Source: Gracilariopsis chorda (lineage: Eukaryota > Rhodophyta > Florideophyceae > Gracilariales > Gracilariaceae). Taken from it: a stretch of 64,000 nt of DNA. The position numbers and the translations under genes were made by a program. Location: assembly GCA_003194525.1 (NCBI GenBank), contig NBIV01000008.1, positions 62,001-126,000 of the forward strand, given 5' to 3'. Position 1 is the first letter of the stretch; every line of letters begins with the position of its first letter. Below, one piece after another: positions 46,167 to 57,753 of the stretch. The notes beneath the pieces were generated by a model that saw nothing but the letters and a program-made list of their open reading frames with translations, ran no database searches and was not told the origin of the DNA.

Positions 46167-47230
46167 GGCATCTGACTAGCTTCCATGTCTCTACATCAAG
46201 GGAACATCGGCTGGCATCATCCTAGTCAGCACTAAAATCGATGATTTTCTCTTTTTGGCCTCAACAAGAAATCTCATTGACCAACTACAAAAAGCAATGC
46301 AAGCAAAGTATAAATTCAAACAGTGAGACAAGCTCCAACGCTTTCTGAATTAGACCATCACCAAAACCCTCACCGGCAGCGTCCAAATCTTGCAACCCGA
46401 CTCAATAGCGGCCAGCGGCCATACTGAAACAAACAGGCATGAAGGAATGCAATTCTACTCTATCTCCCTATGCACGAACCACAAAGCTGGATCAGAAACT
46501 GAGTATAAAGCTACTCCCACCCACACAAGCTACAGCCTTCCGCCAAATTCTCGTTGCAATAAGGTACCTTACGGATTGTACCAGGCAGTATATCACATAT
46601 GCTACCAATCGATTGGTGCAACATATCAAACAGACATAAGTTCATCACTGGTTTGCACTCAAAACTCTCTTGCTTTATCTCAAAGGCACCTAAAAGCACA
46701 GAAGTTTTTACATAGTCCCACGCATGCGAAAAAGCTACCGAAACTTTGATCTTTTCACATACAGTGATGGGGACTACGCCAATGCAAAACACTGAAAGTC
46801 TATCTCCGGCAATATCTACTGCATTGTTCAGGCACCAATCTCTTGGTGTTCAAAAAAACAAAGCAAAGTCGCGCTTTCAACAATCGAAGCGAAGTACATC
46901 TCCGCTACTTCTGCTACTCAACACACGCAATGGTTACGCAGACTTCTCCCCGCGATCAATCTCCGTGACAAAATCTCAACCTCACACTACATAGACAGTA
47001 GTTCAGCGTTACTCATAGCCGATAATCATGCCTTCACAAAACACAGAAAATACTTGGACTTGCGGCACCATAATCTCCAGCATCATTTCACAGACAAAAA
47101 CATCCAACTACATCACATAGCAACGGAAAATATGCTCGCGACCATCCTCACAAAACTCCTTCATCGGGCTCGATTTCGCAAACTTGGCCAGCGTCTTCAA
47201 GTTACACCCTCTCCCCCAGCAAGCAGCGCA
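46167..47230 (+). mobile_element. Ty1/copia element W, right part, decayed
   Basis: Continues the copia reverse transcriptase and RNase H cut at 22769. Landmarks are KIDDFLFLASTRNLIDQLQK, then DYAN-like relics near 46780, DSSSALLIADNHAFTKHRKY and a final LDLRHHNLQHHF ... ATILTKLLHRARFRKLGQRL, the usual end of copia pol. It is heavily broken. The 3' LTR is not recognised. Confidence 0.75.
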
Positions 47231-47366
47231 ATGCAACAACCGGGGACTGTCAAACAGCAGACGCATGAACATTGCTGCATTGGGTTTTTTCAAAGGCAAA
47301 CAGCATTACAGTGGAGATTAGATATACAGTCCAAGGCAGCAACAGAACGAAGTAAAAGAAAGAGGT

Positions 47367-47483
47367 ATTATTTTAATCGGTTCAAGCTTTGGCAAGATAG
47401 GCTTTCTTGCATTGCTGGCATGGACGCGATGGCATGGAGCTTTTCCTTGCCGTCCTCAGGAGCTGCAGAGCTCCATGATATCC
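47367..47483 (+). repeat. Split direct repeat a, outer copy
   Basis: 117 bp starting attattttaatcggttc and ending catgatatcc, repeated at 47687-47803 with two differences. Confidence 0.93.
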
Positions 47484-47523
47484 GGTGTCGAGCGCAAGCG
47501 ATAGCCTTACGGGGGGAGGTGTG

Positions 47524-47687
47524 GGAAAAAGAAAGCCGCAGGCGCCGAGCGTCGAGGAAGCTAGTCCAAGCGCACCCTTTGCCGCGCTGCCCGACGGTCG
47601 CGGTCGTCCGTGACGGAGACTGGGCAGCGCGGCCGAGTTGCGCTTGAACCTGGAAATAAATTCTTTTCTGCGTTCCTCGAAATCCAA
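47524..47687 (+). repeat. Split direct repeat b, inner copy
   Basis: 164 bp starting ggaaaaagaaagccgc and ending cctcgaaatccaa, repeated at 53251-53414 with four differences. It contains a cgctgccc...gggcagcg inverted match. A partial relative lies at about 53150-53250. Confidence 0.93.
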
Positions 47688-47803
47688 TTATTTTAATCGG
47701 TTCAAGCTTTGGCAAGATAGGCTTTCTTGCATTGCTGGCATGGACGCGATGGCATGGAGCTTTTCTTTGCCGTCCTCAGGAGCTGCAGAGCTGCATGATA
47801 TCC
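47687..47803 (+). repeat. Split direct repeat a, inner copy
   Basis: Directly abuts repeat b, giving the b-a junction expected between terminal repeats of split-direct-repeat elements. Confidence 0.93.
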
Positions 47804-47828
47804 CAAATTCCCGAAGGTGTGTGTCTTC

Positions 47829-48566
47829 CTAGACACAGCTGCGATAGCGTTCGGTTGTTTGAACCATATTCAAACTGTACTGCTTGATTTTGGCAGTTTG
47901 TTGGTCGGTTATATTCATTTTCATGAGCCATGCTCTGCCGGTTGTCAAATAATGTCGCAACGACGTGAGCGAGTTCCACCTGCCTTTCAAGGCGATATCC
48001 TCTGCCTTTGTACCACGCATGAAGTCATGCAGTGCTCCGCCTATTCGGGCAGAGTGTGTAGTAAACTTCAAATGTGTCACGTTAAAAAAAGACATAACTT
48101 TCTTCAGCTGTGCTGCGTAAGTCGAGTATTTGATGGTAAACAGTGTGTCTTGGATATTGCTTAGCTTCTTCATATAATATGTCAGAAGAGTAATACAATT
48201 CCTGTCCTTAATAGAAACAAATTGCAGAGGCCCGGTCTTTGCATCCAAGATAGCGATTCCAGCAACTTCGTTTCCATATGAAGCAACGCGAGGATCTTCA
48301 GGTAACGCAACGTTCTCCACGCGAAGCGCAAGAGCTTCACTTACTCTGAGGTAACCGGCCCATGATAATGCCAAACATACGGCCGCTTCGGCTGTGCCGT
48401 CAAGAAGGACCTTCATTACGAAGGCGTGCAAGATTTCTTGGGTAAATGGTGTGGATGGCTGGGCATTGTGAGATTTTTCCCAGCCCTTGATACTTCTGTG
48501 GGACAGAGGAAGGCCAGTTTTCGTACGAGCATCCACGATGTAGAGTGCACAGAGCAGGTTTGTCAT
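47829..48566 (-). mobile_element. Tyrosine recombinase of the YR retroelement
   Basis: A 245-codon frame. Tyrosine-recombinase features are SWAGYLRVSEALAL (first Arg), HSARIGGALHDFMRG (His..Arg box) and LKGRWNSLTSLRHYL (Trp box with candidate nucleophile Tyr). Such recombinases insert DIRS-order elements as circles without target duplication. It lies last in the element, as in PAT and DIRS types. Confidence 0.88.
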
Positions 48567-48946
48567 CTCTTGTTTCCGGGTGGCCCTTGGGTCCTCTTCG
48601 AAGGTTTTGTTAATGTAACTGTCGATTAGGTGATCGAGGTGGTGCAGGTCGTGACAGCTTGGCGTGAGTGTTGCTGTAAATTTGTCTAGCGCTTTGCATT
48701 ATGATTGCAAGGTCTTGGGTTTGATCGTGCGTGCGATTAGGGGGTGCATTGAGAAGAAAATGCTGGCTGGGAAGGGTATTCTTGGGGGCGCCTCCGCGAG
48801 GAACAGACTGGTAGCCGGTAGTCTATTTACGAAAAATGCTTCATTTGGGTTGGGTCTATTGTCTTGTTCGTGTATCATGCGTTCCAGGAGGGCTGCTGCG
48901 GGTGATAGTGCCAATGACGTCCTTCGCTTCACTTGGAGGTATGGGT

Positions 48947-51130
48947 TTACTGTCTGGTTGGTTCGTCGGCCGGGTTTGTTGACGTGTGAATGTAGGCCAG
49001 CGTTGCGTGCAGATCTGCGGCTAGACATGCTGCACCAAACTTTCGAGCGATGCGGTTCAGTGGCGGGCTTGATGACCGGCCTTTGTTAAGCGCTCCAACG
49101 ACGGCGGCAGAGTCAGAAAGGAAAAGTACTCGCTTTTCAGTAATTTGGCGGGATATTGCCCATCTGGCTGCAAGAACGGGGGTTGTTCCTTTCAATATGT
49201 TAATGTGTTCAGTGAGTTGCCATTCGTGCACGAAAGCCGTTTTCCAATGCAGCGACTGGACGACGTTCTCGAGGGCCGGGCTTCTAAGAGGGGTGGAGGC
49301 CGGTTGCATTTGCTCCTGAGACGTGCCGCTGTCGGCTGGCGGGGCTTGGTTCCCGGTTGAGGAGCCGTTGGCGGTGAGTGCGCCTGAGCTCCACAGTCCT
49401 TCAATTAATTCTGGATCCACTAAGGTGTAGACGACTGCGCCTTTCTGCATGGAGGCGTCGAAGGCAATTACGAGGGATGACCAGGTCGTAAGAGTAGCGA
49501 ATCGGGATAGGGGCAGGAGGTTTGCCAGGTGGTCGAGCTCGGAGGCTGTGCGGGCAAGCAGGCTCTTTGGGGTTGAGTCGTGCGAGAGGAGGTGGAAAGT
49601 GTTGAAAAGAACAGAGAGCAGAGGCCGATTGGCGAGCGTAAGCCAGGTTGCCTTTCCAACGATGCGTTGGAGGGATTTGGAGGCATGAGCCTGAAGAGGG
49701 AGGTTGCTGGCGTTCCGGAGGACGGCGATTGCGAGCTTCGGACGGCTTATGGTATTGGAGAGCTTGAATACGGGGGGGCAATGCAGCCGAGAAGGAAGCT
49801 CCATGTCCAGCCAATGAATTTGATTTGCGTGCGCTCTGGTTTCGCGAGGGCAGAGGACTTTGACCATTTGACGGGTAGACTGCGGCGATCCAGTGCTGAG
49901 AGCAATTTCGAGTGAAAAGTATCTATAGCGGCGTCGTCCCATGCGGCGAAGACGACGTTTATGTCGTCGATTATGTGGAGCAACAGCGCGTATCGCTCTG
50001 ACAGTATGTGTCCTGTGTGTGACCTGGAAAGGGTGGGGAGATGCTCCGGATAAATTGTCGGTTCTGGTTGACGTAGTTGAAAGGACGCGTAGGATTCTCG
50101 GATGGCAGATGCAACGAGGTGATGTGCAATGTGCACGGCCCATTTGAAGCCCATTGGGAGCGTACGCTGGAGAGGGCGGACAATGTCTTTCTGCTTGGGT
50201 CGATGCGAGAGCGTGGCTTGGATGCGTCTTTGGAGAGGGCCCGGTAGGTTTCCGAAGTGGATGGTTGGGAGTGGGAAGAGGTTAGCGAGCCAGTCTGGGA
50301 GACGGATTGTATGGAACATATTGGCGATGTCGAGGTAGATGGATGCAAGCGGAACAGATGTCTGACGTATAGTCTTGAATAGATCTGTCGTTGGTAGCGG
50401 GGTATGAGGGGGGTCGGGCATGAATTGGTTTTGTACGCGCGGCCAGCTGATGAGGCGTTGCCGCGACTGGTTTTTGGATACGGCGAAGAGAGTTATAGTG
50501 AGGAAGTCTGAGAGCTGCTTCGAGTGCGCCGTTTCATTTGACGCAAGCGACCAGGACAGGAGACCAGATTTTTCCATGCGATGGAGGAGTAGGGGGTAGG
50601 ATTCCTGCTTGCAGCATAGGCGGGGTTTGGCATGTTGGTTTGATACTAGTGCTTTCTTGAGCGGGAGAACAAGGGACTTGTTAAATAGGGATGCAAAAAG
50701 CTCTCGTGATTCATCGGGAAGGTCTTGTTCCCAAGGGTATCGTTGGGCAGGAACAGATTGGTCTGGAAGATCAAGGAGGTTAGGCTGGATGTAGGAAAAT
50801 TCGCCGCGCTCGTTCGGGGGAAGAAGGTTGTCCGAGTCGAAAGATGCGCTGATTTGGTCAAAGTCGTGGTTTCCGGAGAGAGGCGGCATGCTTCTGGGTA
50901 GGTCTGATTGAGGGGAGGGTGCTGCAATGAGGAGAGGGCTTATTCGCTTTTGAATTGAGGTGAGACAGGATTTCTGAAAGGAATGGATGAATGGCGTTGC
51001 GATAGTCTGTGTGGATCCTTCTTTGGTGGCAAAGTGGCTCTTATTCTCTGATGGGTTGAACATCCAATTTAGGGAGGGGATGGCGGCGGCAAAAAGTGGA
51101 AGGGTGGATTGGGGTTTTGGCAGCGGAAGG
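48947..51130 (-). mobile_element. Reverse transcriptase and RNase H region of the YR retroelement
   Basis: Reverse transcriptase landmarks: LASIYLDIANMFHTIRLPDW (first catalytic Asp), LPMGFKWAVHIAH and LLHIIDDINVVFAAWDD (the DD motif). RNase H: LVIAFDASMQKGAVVYTL, EWQLTEHINILKG, LFLSDSAAVVGALNKG and a final IHTSTNPADEPTR, typical of DIRS-order elements. The two frames overlap. Confidence 0.88.
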
Positions 51131-51212
51131 GGAAAAAGGTTAGAACTTCGGCCGTCGTAACTACCACTGAGGCGGATGAGGCTGGAAGTAAAATGTTGTG
51201 TTTTGGTTTCCG

Positions 51213-52410
51213 TTACTGGCTTGGGCGGTCCCTTAAAGCGTCTGGACGGTCGCGACGGTTTCGGTTGTGCTGCTTGCCTTGGATTGTTTTCATGGACCTG
51301 AACGCATTCTGGGCCTTTGCGTTCATTGCAAGAGTTCGTGCAAGTGTGCTGTCGAACTCCGGCAGCAGTGCAGGGGTTCCTGGGTTGTATTCCAGTATGG
51401 GGGTTGCCGCAGTCCATGCTGTGGCTCTGGATGCGTTCATGGTTCGCATTGCTTTCTCGACGTATATTAAGGCGTATAGCCTCCTTGTGACCACTTCCAT
51501 CCATGAGCACGTTTCGAGTGCCTTCTCCATGCGGTCGAAGTCCTGGAGGCCGAGGTGTAGGATGCGGGCGAGGAAGTATGCCTCGGCCTCGGCTGCCATG
51601 AGTTCCCCCTTTTGGCCTCGAAACCATTGTACGTCTGCCACTGTAGACTCCAGACAGCGTCCTTTCTGAAGAAGGCCTCGCAAGAGCTTGTAAGCCACGA
51701 GTCGGTGACACAAAGCGGAAGTTTCTGTGTCGAGTTGCTTGGGTATGGACCAAGACGTGGAGGGCGGTTTGGGGTACTTTTACCGTTCTCATCGATGATA
51801 AGGATACCACCTACAGATATAGATGTCTTGGCCTTCTTGTGTGGAGGAGAGTGGTCCCCGTTTGGTGAAGAGGTGTTTGCTTGATTTTTCTCGGTCTCCT
51901 TGGTTACCAGAAGAGCATTTAAATTTAGTGGTTCTGAAAGTGGGGGCGGAACGTCTGGCAACAGGACTGCGCCTGGCAAGGAGGAGTTTTGCGCGTTGTT
52001 GATCGTCTCGAGTGATTTAATTTCCATGACATCGCTATTGATGCCAGCTGTGGTGCCGATGGCTGGACAGGTGGGTTTGGAAGGGTTGTGTCGTACGAGT
52101 GAGCACGGCGTAAGAGATCTTGGAGTCCAGCAGGGTCGGACTGTGCCTTCGACGTGATCTCGTCTACTGTCATAGCCAGGACGCGTTTCATGGCAGTTTC
52201 CGGAGTCTTCAGGTCAGGGTTTTGATTAGTCGCATCTCGGCACTGAATCGCGGCCAAAAGCAGCTCCGTGCGAGACGGAGAGTTTTGCGGTGGCAGAGCA
52301 TTGCGTTCCAATATCGAAGATTTGATTGACTCATCGGTAGCATTGATGAATTCGATGAGCGAACAGTGTATCACATCAAAGCTCATAGTGTGTCCCTCTG
52401 AAGTTGCCAT
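51213..52410 (-). mobile_element. Gag-like region of the YR retroelement
   Basis: Starts MATSEGHTMSFDVIHCSLIE and includes a Pro-rich linker (LLPDVPPPLSEPLN) and a helical part with AEAEAYFLARILHLGLQDFD. Weak sequence identity is usual for gag of this order. Assigned by position ahead of reverse transcriptase. Confidence 0.6.
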
Positions 52411-53250
52411 GTGGACGGTATTTGCGGCAAGAAGCTTACTGTATTTATATGTGCTTGACGCAGTCAGGCTGTCTGTCGATGCGTGCTCAGATTCTGAACT
52501 GTGCGAGAGGGTGCGGATCGTGGTAGGGCGTCGGTGGCTGCCTTATAAGGACAGAAAGGCATTCGAGGGAAAGCGATGGGGTGTGATAGCGTTCTTCGCC
52601 CGACCGAACGTTTAGCTTGTGCTTCATAATTGATCGGATGTAGCCATGTGTCGTTTCGTCGGTGCTTTGTGTAACAAGACAATCATTGTTTCATTACAGT
52701 CATATGTATAAAGAGCAGGCAAAGGATGCGAACGGAGCACAAAAGACGGGCCCAGTCTACTATCGATAGTGGTTTACCGCAACGGTCAGTTGAATGACTT
52801 TTGGTTTATGCGATGATGTTTGGTCTTGATGTTTGCCTGGTTGAAAATGGTGGGAGTGCTAGAGACGGCGGTGGCATCAACGCCGGAAATTTGAGCAGAA
52901 GGTGAACGAAGCTCAGAAAAGATCGCAGGCAAGACATTAGTGAGAGAGATGGCGCCAGCAATGAGTGGAGGGTGCTGCTGTCGGGTCACGGCGACGAAAC
53001 CGGTGGTGGGCAAACCAGTGTACCGGAGTGCAGGTTTGAGGCTTTGGGCGATGACGTATAGGTGTTGCGTCTACCGTAGCAAATAGGGCGGGGATGAAAG
53101 GCGCGTCTGTTGCTGCTGCGCACGAAGGAGGCCGTGCTGATCGAGAGCTTGGACGGCGAGAAGGAACGCCGCGGGCGCAGAGCGTCGAGGAGCTAGTCCA
53201 AGCGCTCTTCGCCTCGCCTCCGACGGTGGCGGTCGTCCGCAACGGACGAC

Positions 53251-53414
53251 GGAAAAAGAAAGCCGCGGGCGCCGAGCGTCGAGGAAGCTAGTCCAAGCGC
53301 AACCTTTGCCGCGCTGCCCGACGGTCGCGGTCGTCCGCGACGGAGACTGGGCAGCGCGGCCGAGTTGCGCTTGAACCTGGAAATAAATTCTTTTCCGCGT
53401 TCCTCGAAATCCAA
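53251..53414 (+). repeat. Split direct repeat b, outer copy
   Basis: Right terminus of the YR retroelement on the plus strand. The host sequence resumes at 53415. Confidence 0.92.
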
Positions 53415-53737
53415 GGACTTTCACTCACACACGAAGTTGAAAAATAAGGCAAAAGGTATATATCCTAAACAGTACCCGTTACAATTCTACTAATCAAAAT
53501 TTTCGAACAATTTGCAACCGGTGTGAACGTTCAGAGAGGCAACCTGTGCTTCCTACCACACGTGGGCAGCTATTAAGAGGAAACGAGCATGCCGATGGAT
53601 GGTCTTACGACTCTTGATTGCCGTTTCAGGGCACCATCGAGCAGCGAGATCATGTGACCACAACTGCACTCAGAGCCCCGACGAACGCATTCGAAACCTC
53701 GAAGGCTTGCATCTGGTTGTTATATCAACTTCAAACA

Positions 53738-54637
53738 ATGTTCCCCAACGACAACGCCTTTGTTTCCTCTTTTGTACCGAGAAACGCCTTAAGCGCAACT
53801 CATTTTGTCAGATCTGTCTCGTGGGCCTGGAGAGCACAGCACCGGACCCGATCGCCAGCAAGGACCAAAGCTGTTATAACAGATAGTATGGCAGGGGCTT
53901 CTGACATCAAGCGGTTTCTGCCTGGTCCTCGATTCAATCAGGTCGTTGTCTATAACGGAATCGTATATCTGGCCGGACAAGTGGCTCGTGACACTCCAGA
54001 TGGATCGGTGGGTGCTCAAACACGACAAATTCTGGCGAAGATCGACCGCCTTCTTGAGACGGCAGGTACAAATAAGTCACGTTTACTAACTGCGAACATA
54101 TGGATGACAGACATCTCCAAGGCCCCTGAAATGAATGAGGAGTGGGCCAAATGGGTTGACAAAGACAACATGCCGGTGCGTGCCTGCGTTCAGTCCTCTC
54201 TCCTCGACGATTCGATAACTGTGGAAATCCAGGCTACTGCTGCCCTATCATCCCCAGCGACAATCGTCAAGACAGAAGAGGCCGCTGCCGCAGTTGGTCC
54301 GTATAACCAGGCTGTGGTTGTTGACGATGGCACGGTTTACGTCAGTGGTTGTATTGGACTCCTGCCAAAAACAGGGATCATGGCTGGCGCATCCGTCGAA
54401 GAACAAACAGAGCAAGCATTGCAGAACATCAAGGCCATCGTGGAAGCGGTAGGTGCATCTGTTCACAGTATCGTGAAGACAACCATTCTTCTTGATGACA
54501 TCAACGACTTTGCCGCTGTCAATGCCATATATTCTAGGTTCTTTGAGGGAGGTGCCGTTCCGGCACGGTCCTGCTTTGCTGCCAAGCAGCTGCCAAAGTC
54601 TGCCTTGGTAGAAATTGAGGCTATCGCCAAGCTCTAA
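53738..54637 (+). CDS. Tandem two-domain Rid (RidA/YjgF/UK114) protein
   Basis: RidA-type proteins hydrolyse reactive enamine/imine intermediates of amino-acid metabolism. Two Rid domains are fused. The first (from 53888: MAGASDIKRFLPGPRFNQVV, LAGQVARDTPDGSVGAQTRQ, MPVRACVQ, VEIQATA) resembles the YoaB/RutC-like branch. The second (VGPYNQAVVVDDGTVYVSGC, VKTTILLDDINDFAAVNAIY, VPARSCFAAKQLPKSALVEI) is a classic RidA with the family signature. The substrate-contacting Arg (PVRAC, PARSC) and the following Glu (VEI) are present in both. From ATG 53738 the protein has 299 aa with an Arg/Ser-rich, nearly acid-free leader suggesting an organelle presequence. ATG 53888 would give a 249-aa protein without it. 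No intron. It stands alone among transposons. Confidence 0.9.
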   Translation: MFPNDNAFVSSFVPRNALSATHFVRSVSWAWRAQHRTRSPARTKAVITDSMAGASDIKRFLPGPRFNQVVVYNGIVYLAGQVARDTPDGSVGAQTRQILAKIDRLLETAGTNKSRLLTANIWMTDISKAPEMNEEWAKWVDKDNMPVRACVQSSLLDDSITVEIQATAALSSPATIVKTEEAAAAVGPYNQAVVVDDGTVYVSGCIGLLPKTGIMAGASVEEQTEQALQNIKAIVEAVGASVHSIVKTTILLDDINDFAAVNAIYSRFFEGGAVPARSCFAAKQLPKSALVEIEAIAKL

Positions 54638-57600
54638 TTACAAGGCTACATCTCTCACAACTAGGTCACACACTACCCCCGTTCTTTTAACAAAGATAGG
54701 TCCCCCTTTACTGTCAAGATCGTGTAATCCGCCGGTGCAGACACGCACGTTTAGCAGCCCAGGTTTCGTGCAGAACGTATGCGGTACAGATCAAGAAGTA
54801 TATGCGGAATGAAGAGATGTTTCCGAGAACGCCGTTCGCTTTCTGAAATTCCTGCGTATTATTACATTCACTGCGCTGCCGATCTTTACTACGGCGACCT
54901 GCTTCACTGGAAAGCGGAGTACCCTTGGTATACCATGAGAATTGTATTTGGATGTGTTCGGTTCGTTCTGTTCGTTCAAGGAGGATTCTCAAACGATTCA
55001 TGATCGGAGCACGTCCCTTGCTTCCTTTCACCCTGGACGTTGAAACGTGAGTGCTGTTATGCTCGACGATCCGCCTTACAAAACTTTTGCACTAGAACAG
55101 CTCCCAAATCCCTTTCACAGTCGGAGAGGCTACCTGACTGCCATGCATTTCCGCATCCCTTATGAAAGCTTCCCATTCGTTGCCCGAAACATCATTTCGA
55201 CCAGGTTTTTCTTGCGAACCGCTGCACAGAGAAACGCCTTTGAAATCATCACGGGCCCGGGGATCCTTCGGTTTTGCATCGAGAGCCAGAATCGCCCGCC
55301 CGCCATGCCATTGCGTTGCTTACGAATTCTATTTGATGAAAATTTCAATCACAGATTGGTGGAATTCCGAGCGAATGGACTGGCGAACGTGATGAACTCC
55401 GTAACAACTAGATTAGAACGAACGAGGGCGATGTAGTTCTAGATAAATGGATGTTGCGGCCATGTACGCAATAGCTGACCGTATCTGCTTCTTCGCAAAT
55501 ACCCGCCTAGAACAACACCCGCGAAAACCAGCACATGACAACCTCGTACTCGCACCGTACTCTGAATGCCGACGGGATATATCTGGGAAGAGAACATGAT
55601 GGAGTATATGGAGTAGATACAGACTTCTTCGGTGATCAAATACCTTCAAGTGACCGACTATGTTTCATATCTTGTGACCCCCATGCTAACTCTACCAAAG
55701 TACCCATGGGTGAGGTAAAGGCTACCCTTTGACCATAGGCTAGAATTTTGACGACAAAAGGCTTTTCGATCTCTCTCTCTATATATACTTTTTGAGTGAA
55801 TCAGAAGATATCCCGGGCTGAAACAGACCAGGGAAAGCTTTCGTTCATATTGACCGCAGTTCGTACTGCCCTGTTTCCGCGATGTACCAAGGGTGTGTAA
55901 GACACTGTGCAATGGAATGATATACAGCTGTTGGGGAACTAAGGATTCTTAAAGCATTTATACTTCGTCTATATCAAGAAATCGGGCGACCTGGAGCAGT
56001 GTCGAGAAAAGACCAACGCTTAGCTCTGCAGAACAGTAGAACCGGATCAGGTGTTCCTCCAAAGATCTCACCACCGTTCCCATGAATTTTCAGGGAAGGA
56101 TCATGAGCGGCTCATGATGCTGAGACGGGGGCTCACCGAGCACAGCCTTGTTATCAGACACCGTCGTCATTGCCAAGACAGCCCAGTATCATTGCGTCAG
56201 ACTAGCTTGTCAGATCCGAATTAGACATTACTTCTACGTTTAATACTAACGGTCATGTAGCTTAGCAAGGCCACTGACCAAGGGGCGCTTAGCTTAGCAC
56301 AGCTGCGTACTTAAGCGCCCAAATAAAGGCAAGACGCCGATGAACGAGCAGTTGATCAGAAGTTATTGTGCCGTCCTCTGTTGTTGCGCTACGCTAAGCT
56401 GTGAGTTGTTATAGCCTTTCAGAATCACGTTTATGCTGGGAGCACTAAACCCGCAAGTACAGGGAACCGAATGGTTTTACAATGCTTTGCGGATCTCACG
56501 CCGAGATCTAAGGAAATCACGAGTTTCAAACAGATCTTAACGCCCGATATCGTAATGGGTAAAGAGAAAAGGGAGGATAGGGTATTGCCCGTGCTTCTGG
56601 GTGAATCATACGTGGTAACATTACATGGAATACGCCTAGCTGGCGTCCGCTCGTGAATTGAGACAGACAAGGAGCGAAAAGAGCGAAAAAGGCGAGACGC
56701 CCCAGAACAAAATGGATAAGCAGTCGGTTCTCCTCCCAGAAGTTTAATGACACTCTATTATCCCGTTGAGCATTCACTAATGAGGCTAACACGCTTGCGA
56801 CTGGGAGCTAGCAGCAGACTTCAGCAATATCTAAGTGTCAAATACCAAGATTAGTGTCACGGGATAGAGAGAATTGGTCTTTCTCAAGCAGTGCTCACAA
56901 TATCCGTGGCTAGTGTGCCAGACTTTGTCTTCAATGACATGACTTTGATAGTTTTACTTTGACATCAGAATAAGGTGTCTTGAGCTTTTATAACACAATA
57001 CAAGACAATAAAACCGGACATTTGTTGGATGGGTGTGTCGGTTTCTTTCACCTTTGCATTAAAATGGCGATACTCGAGGTAGTTGAGCATTCAGTTTCAA
57101 ACCGAGCGATTGTTGAATAGTCTGAGGATGCACCCTAAACGCCGAACAAGCATAATACTGAAGGCTGTAAAGAATATGCTCGTTTCTTCTACAAAGTGTA
57201 ACTGAGTAGTAGATACTACAAGCTAGATTATCTGTTTACTTTCAGTACACTACGCTACAAGCTATAAATATGTAACAGCGCAACCTTTGTTAGCTAGAAG
57301 CCGTCTTTGAGGAGCAATATAAATAAAAAGCCACAACCTGGCCTGTTCCTTGTGAGAGGGCGCCAGGGTCAGAACGGCAACACATCGATTACCCTCATCC
57401 TACACCCGAGACCTCTCTCTGTACTACATTTGGTAGAATCTGCTCCTTCTGTATTTCATTTAGTAGCATCTGCTTCCTCTATACCACATTGGTTAGCATC
57501 GCGATAGTCGTCGGAAGCAAAACGCTTCAGCGATTGTGTGTGTGTGCTTATATGCGCTAGTGTCTCTAATTCCAAGACTACGGTAGGGGTTACATTAAGA

Positions 57601-57753
57601 AGAACCCCTCTCTCTACATAAACTAACAGCTTTTCTAGACATGTCCTTTTCATTGATTCGGCGTCTGAGCCCTGCCTCTTTCGGAGAGGCGGGCGCTCTC
57701 GACGCCAGCGTGCCGCTCCTCGGCTCCATCTAAGAACGACATGATCTACTCTA
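54638..57753. other. Spacer, no gene recognised
   Basis: About 3.1 kb. The first part holds the Rid gene's 3' end. Short frames exist but none resembles a known protein. The stretch near 55930-56420 has an LTR-like feel (tgttgggg start, aataaagg near 56323), but no pair or target duplication was found. A 30-bp repeat lies at 57421-57503. Confidence 0.55.
57421..57503. repeat. 30-bp tandem repeat, about 2.8 copies
   Basis: Units start at 57421, 57451 and 57481 with the common pattern catttggtagaatctgc, differing at several sites. The 30-bp period keeps one frame, reading HLVESAPSVF then HLVASASSIP. Whether it is coding is unknown. Confidence 0.7.

Larger units (their letters stand above)
47367..53414 (-). 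mobile_element. Tyrosine-recombinase retroelement with split direct repeats (PAT/Kangaroo/Ngaro-like)
   Basis: A 6.05-kb element on the minus strand. Coding parts in transcription order are gag-like (52410-51213), reverse transcriptase with RNase H (about 51130-48947) and tyrosine recombinase (48566-47829). Terminal layout on the plus strand is a (47367-47483), b (47524-47687), a (47687-47803), coding region, b (53251-53414), all in direct orientation. Read along the element this is b - ORFs - a b a, the split-direct-repeat arrangement. Repeats a differ at 2 of 117 sites and b at 4 of 164, so it is fairly young. The frames are mostly open, with a few breaks or frame changes. Confidence 0.85.

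Noticed and set aside
47524-47687. Repeat b considered as a SINE
   Set aside because: Its position with repeat a at both ends of one RT-recombinase element explains it better as a terminal repeat.
53618-53737. Further upstream extension of the Rid protein
   Set aside because: It would need a TTG start; ATG 53738 is the first ATG in the frame.
55047-55436. A 129-codon frame after the Rid gene
   Set aside because: It starts with GTG, has no recognisable domain and lies in low-signal sequence.
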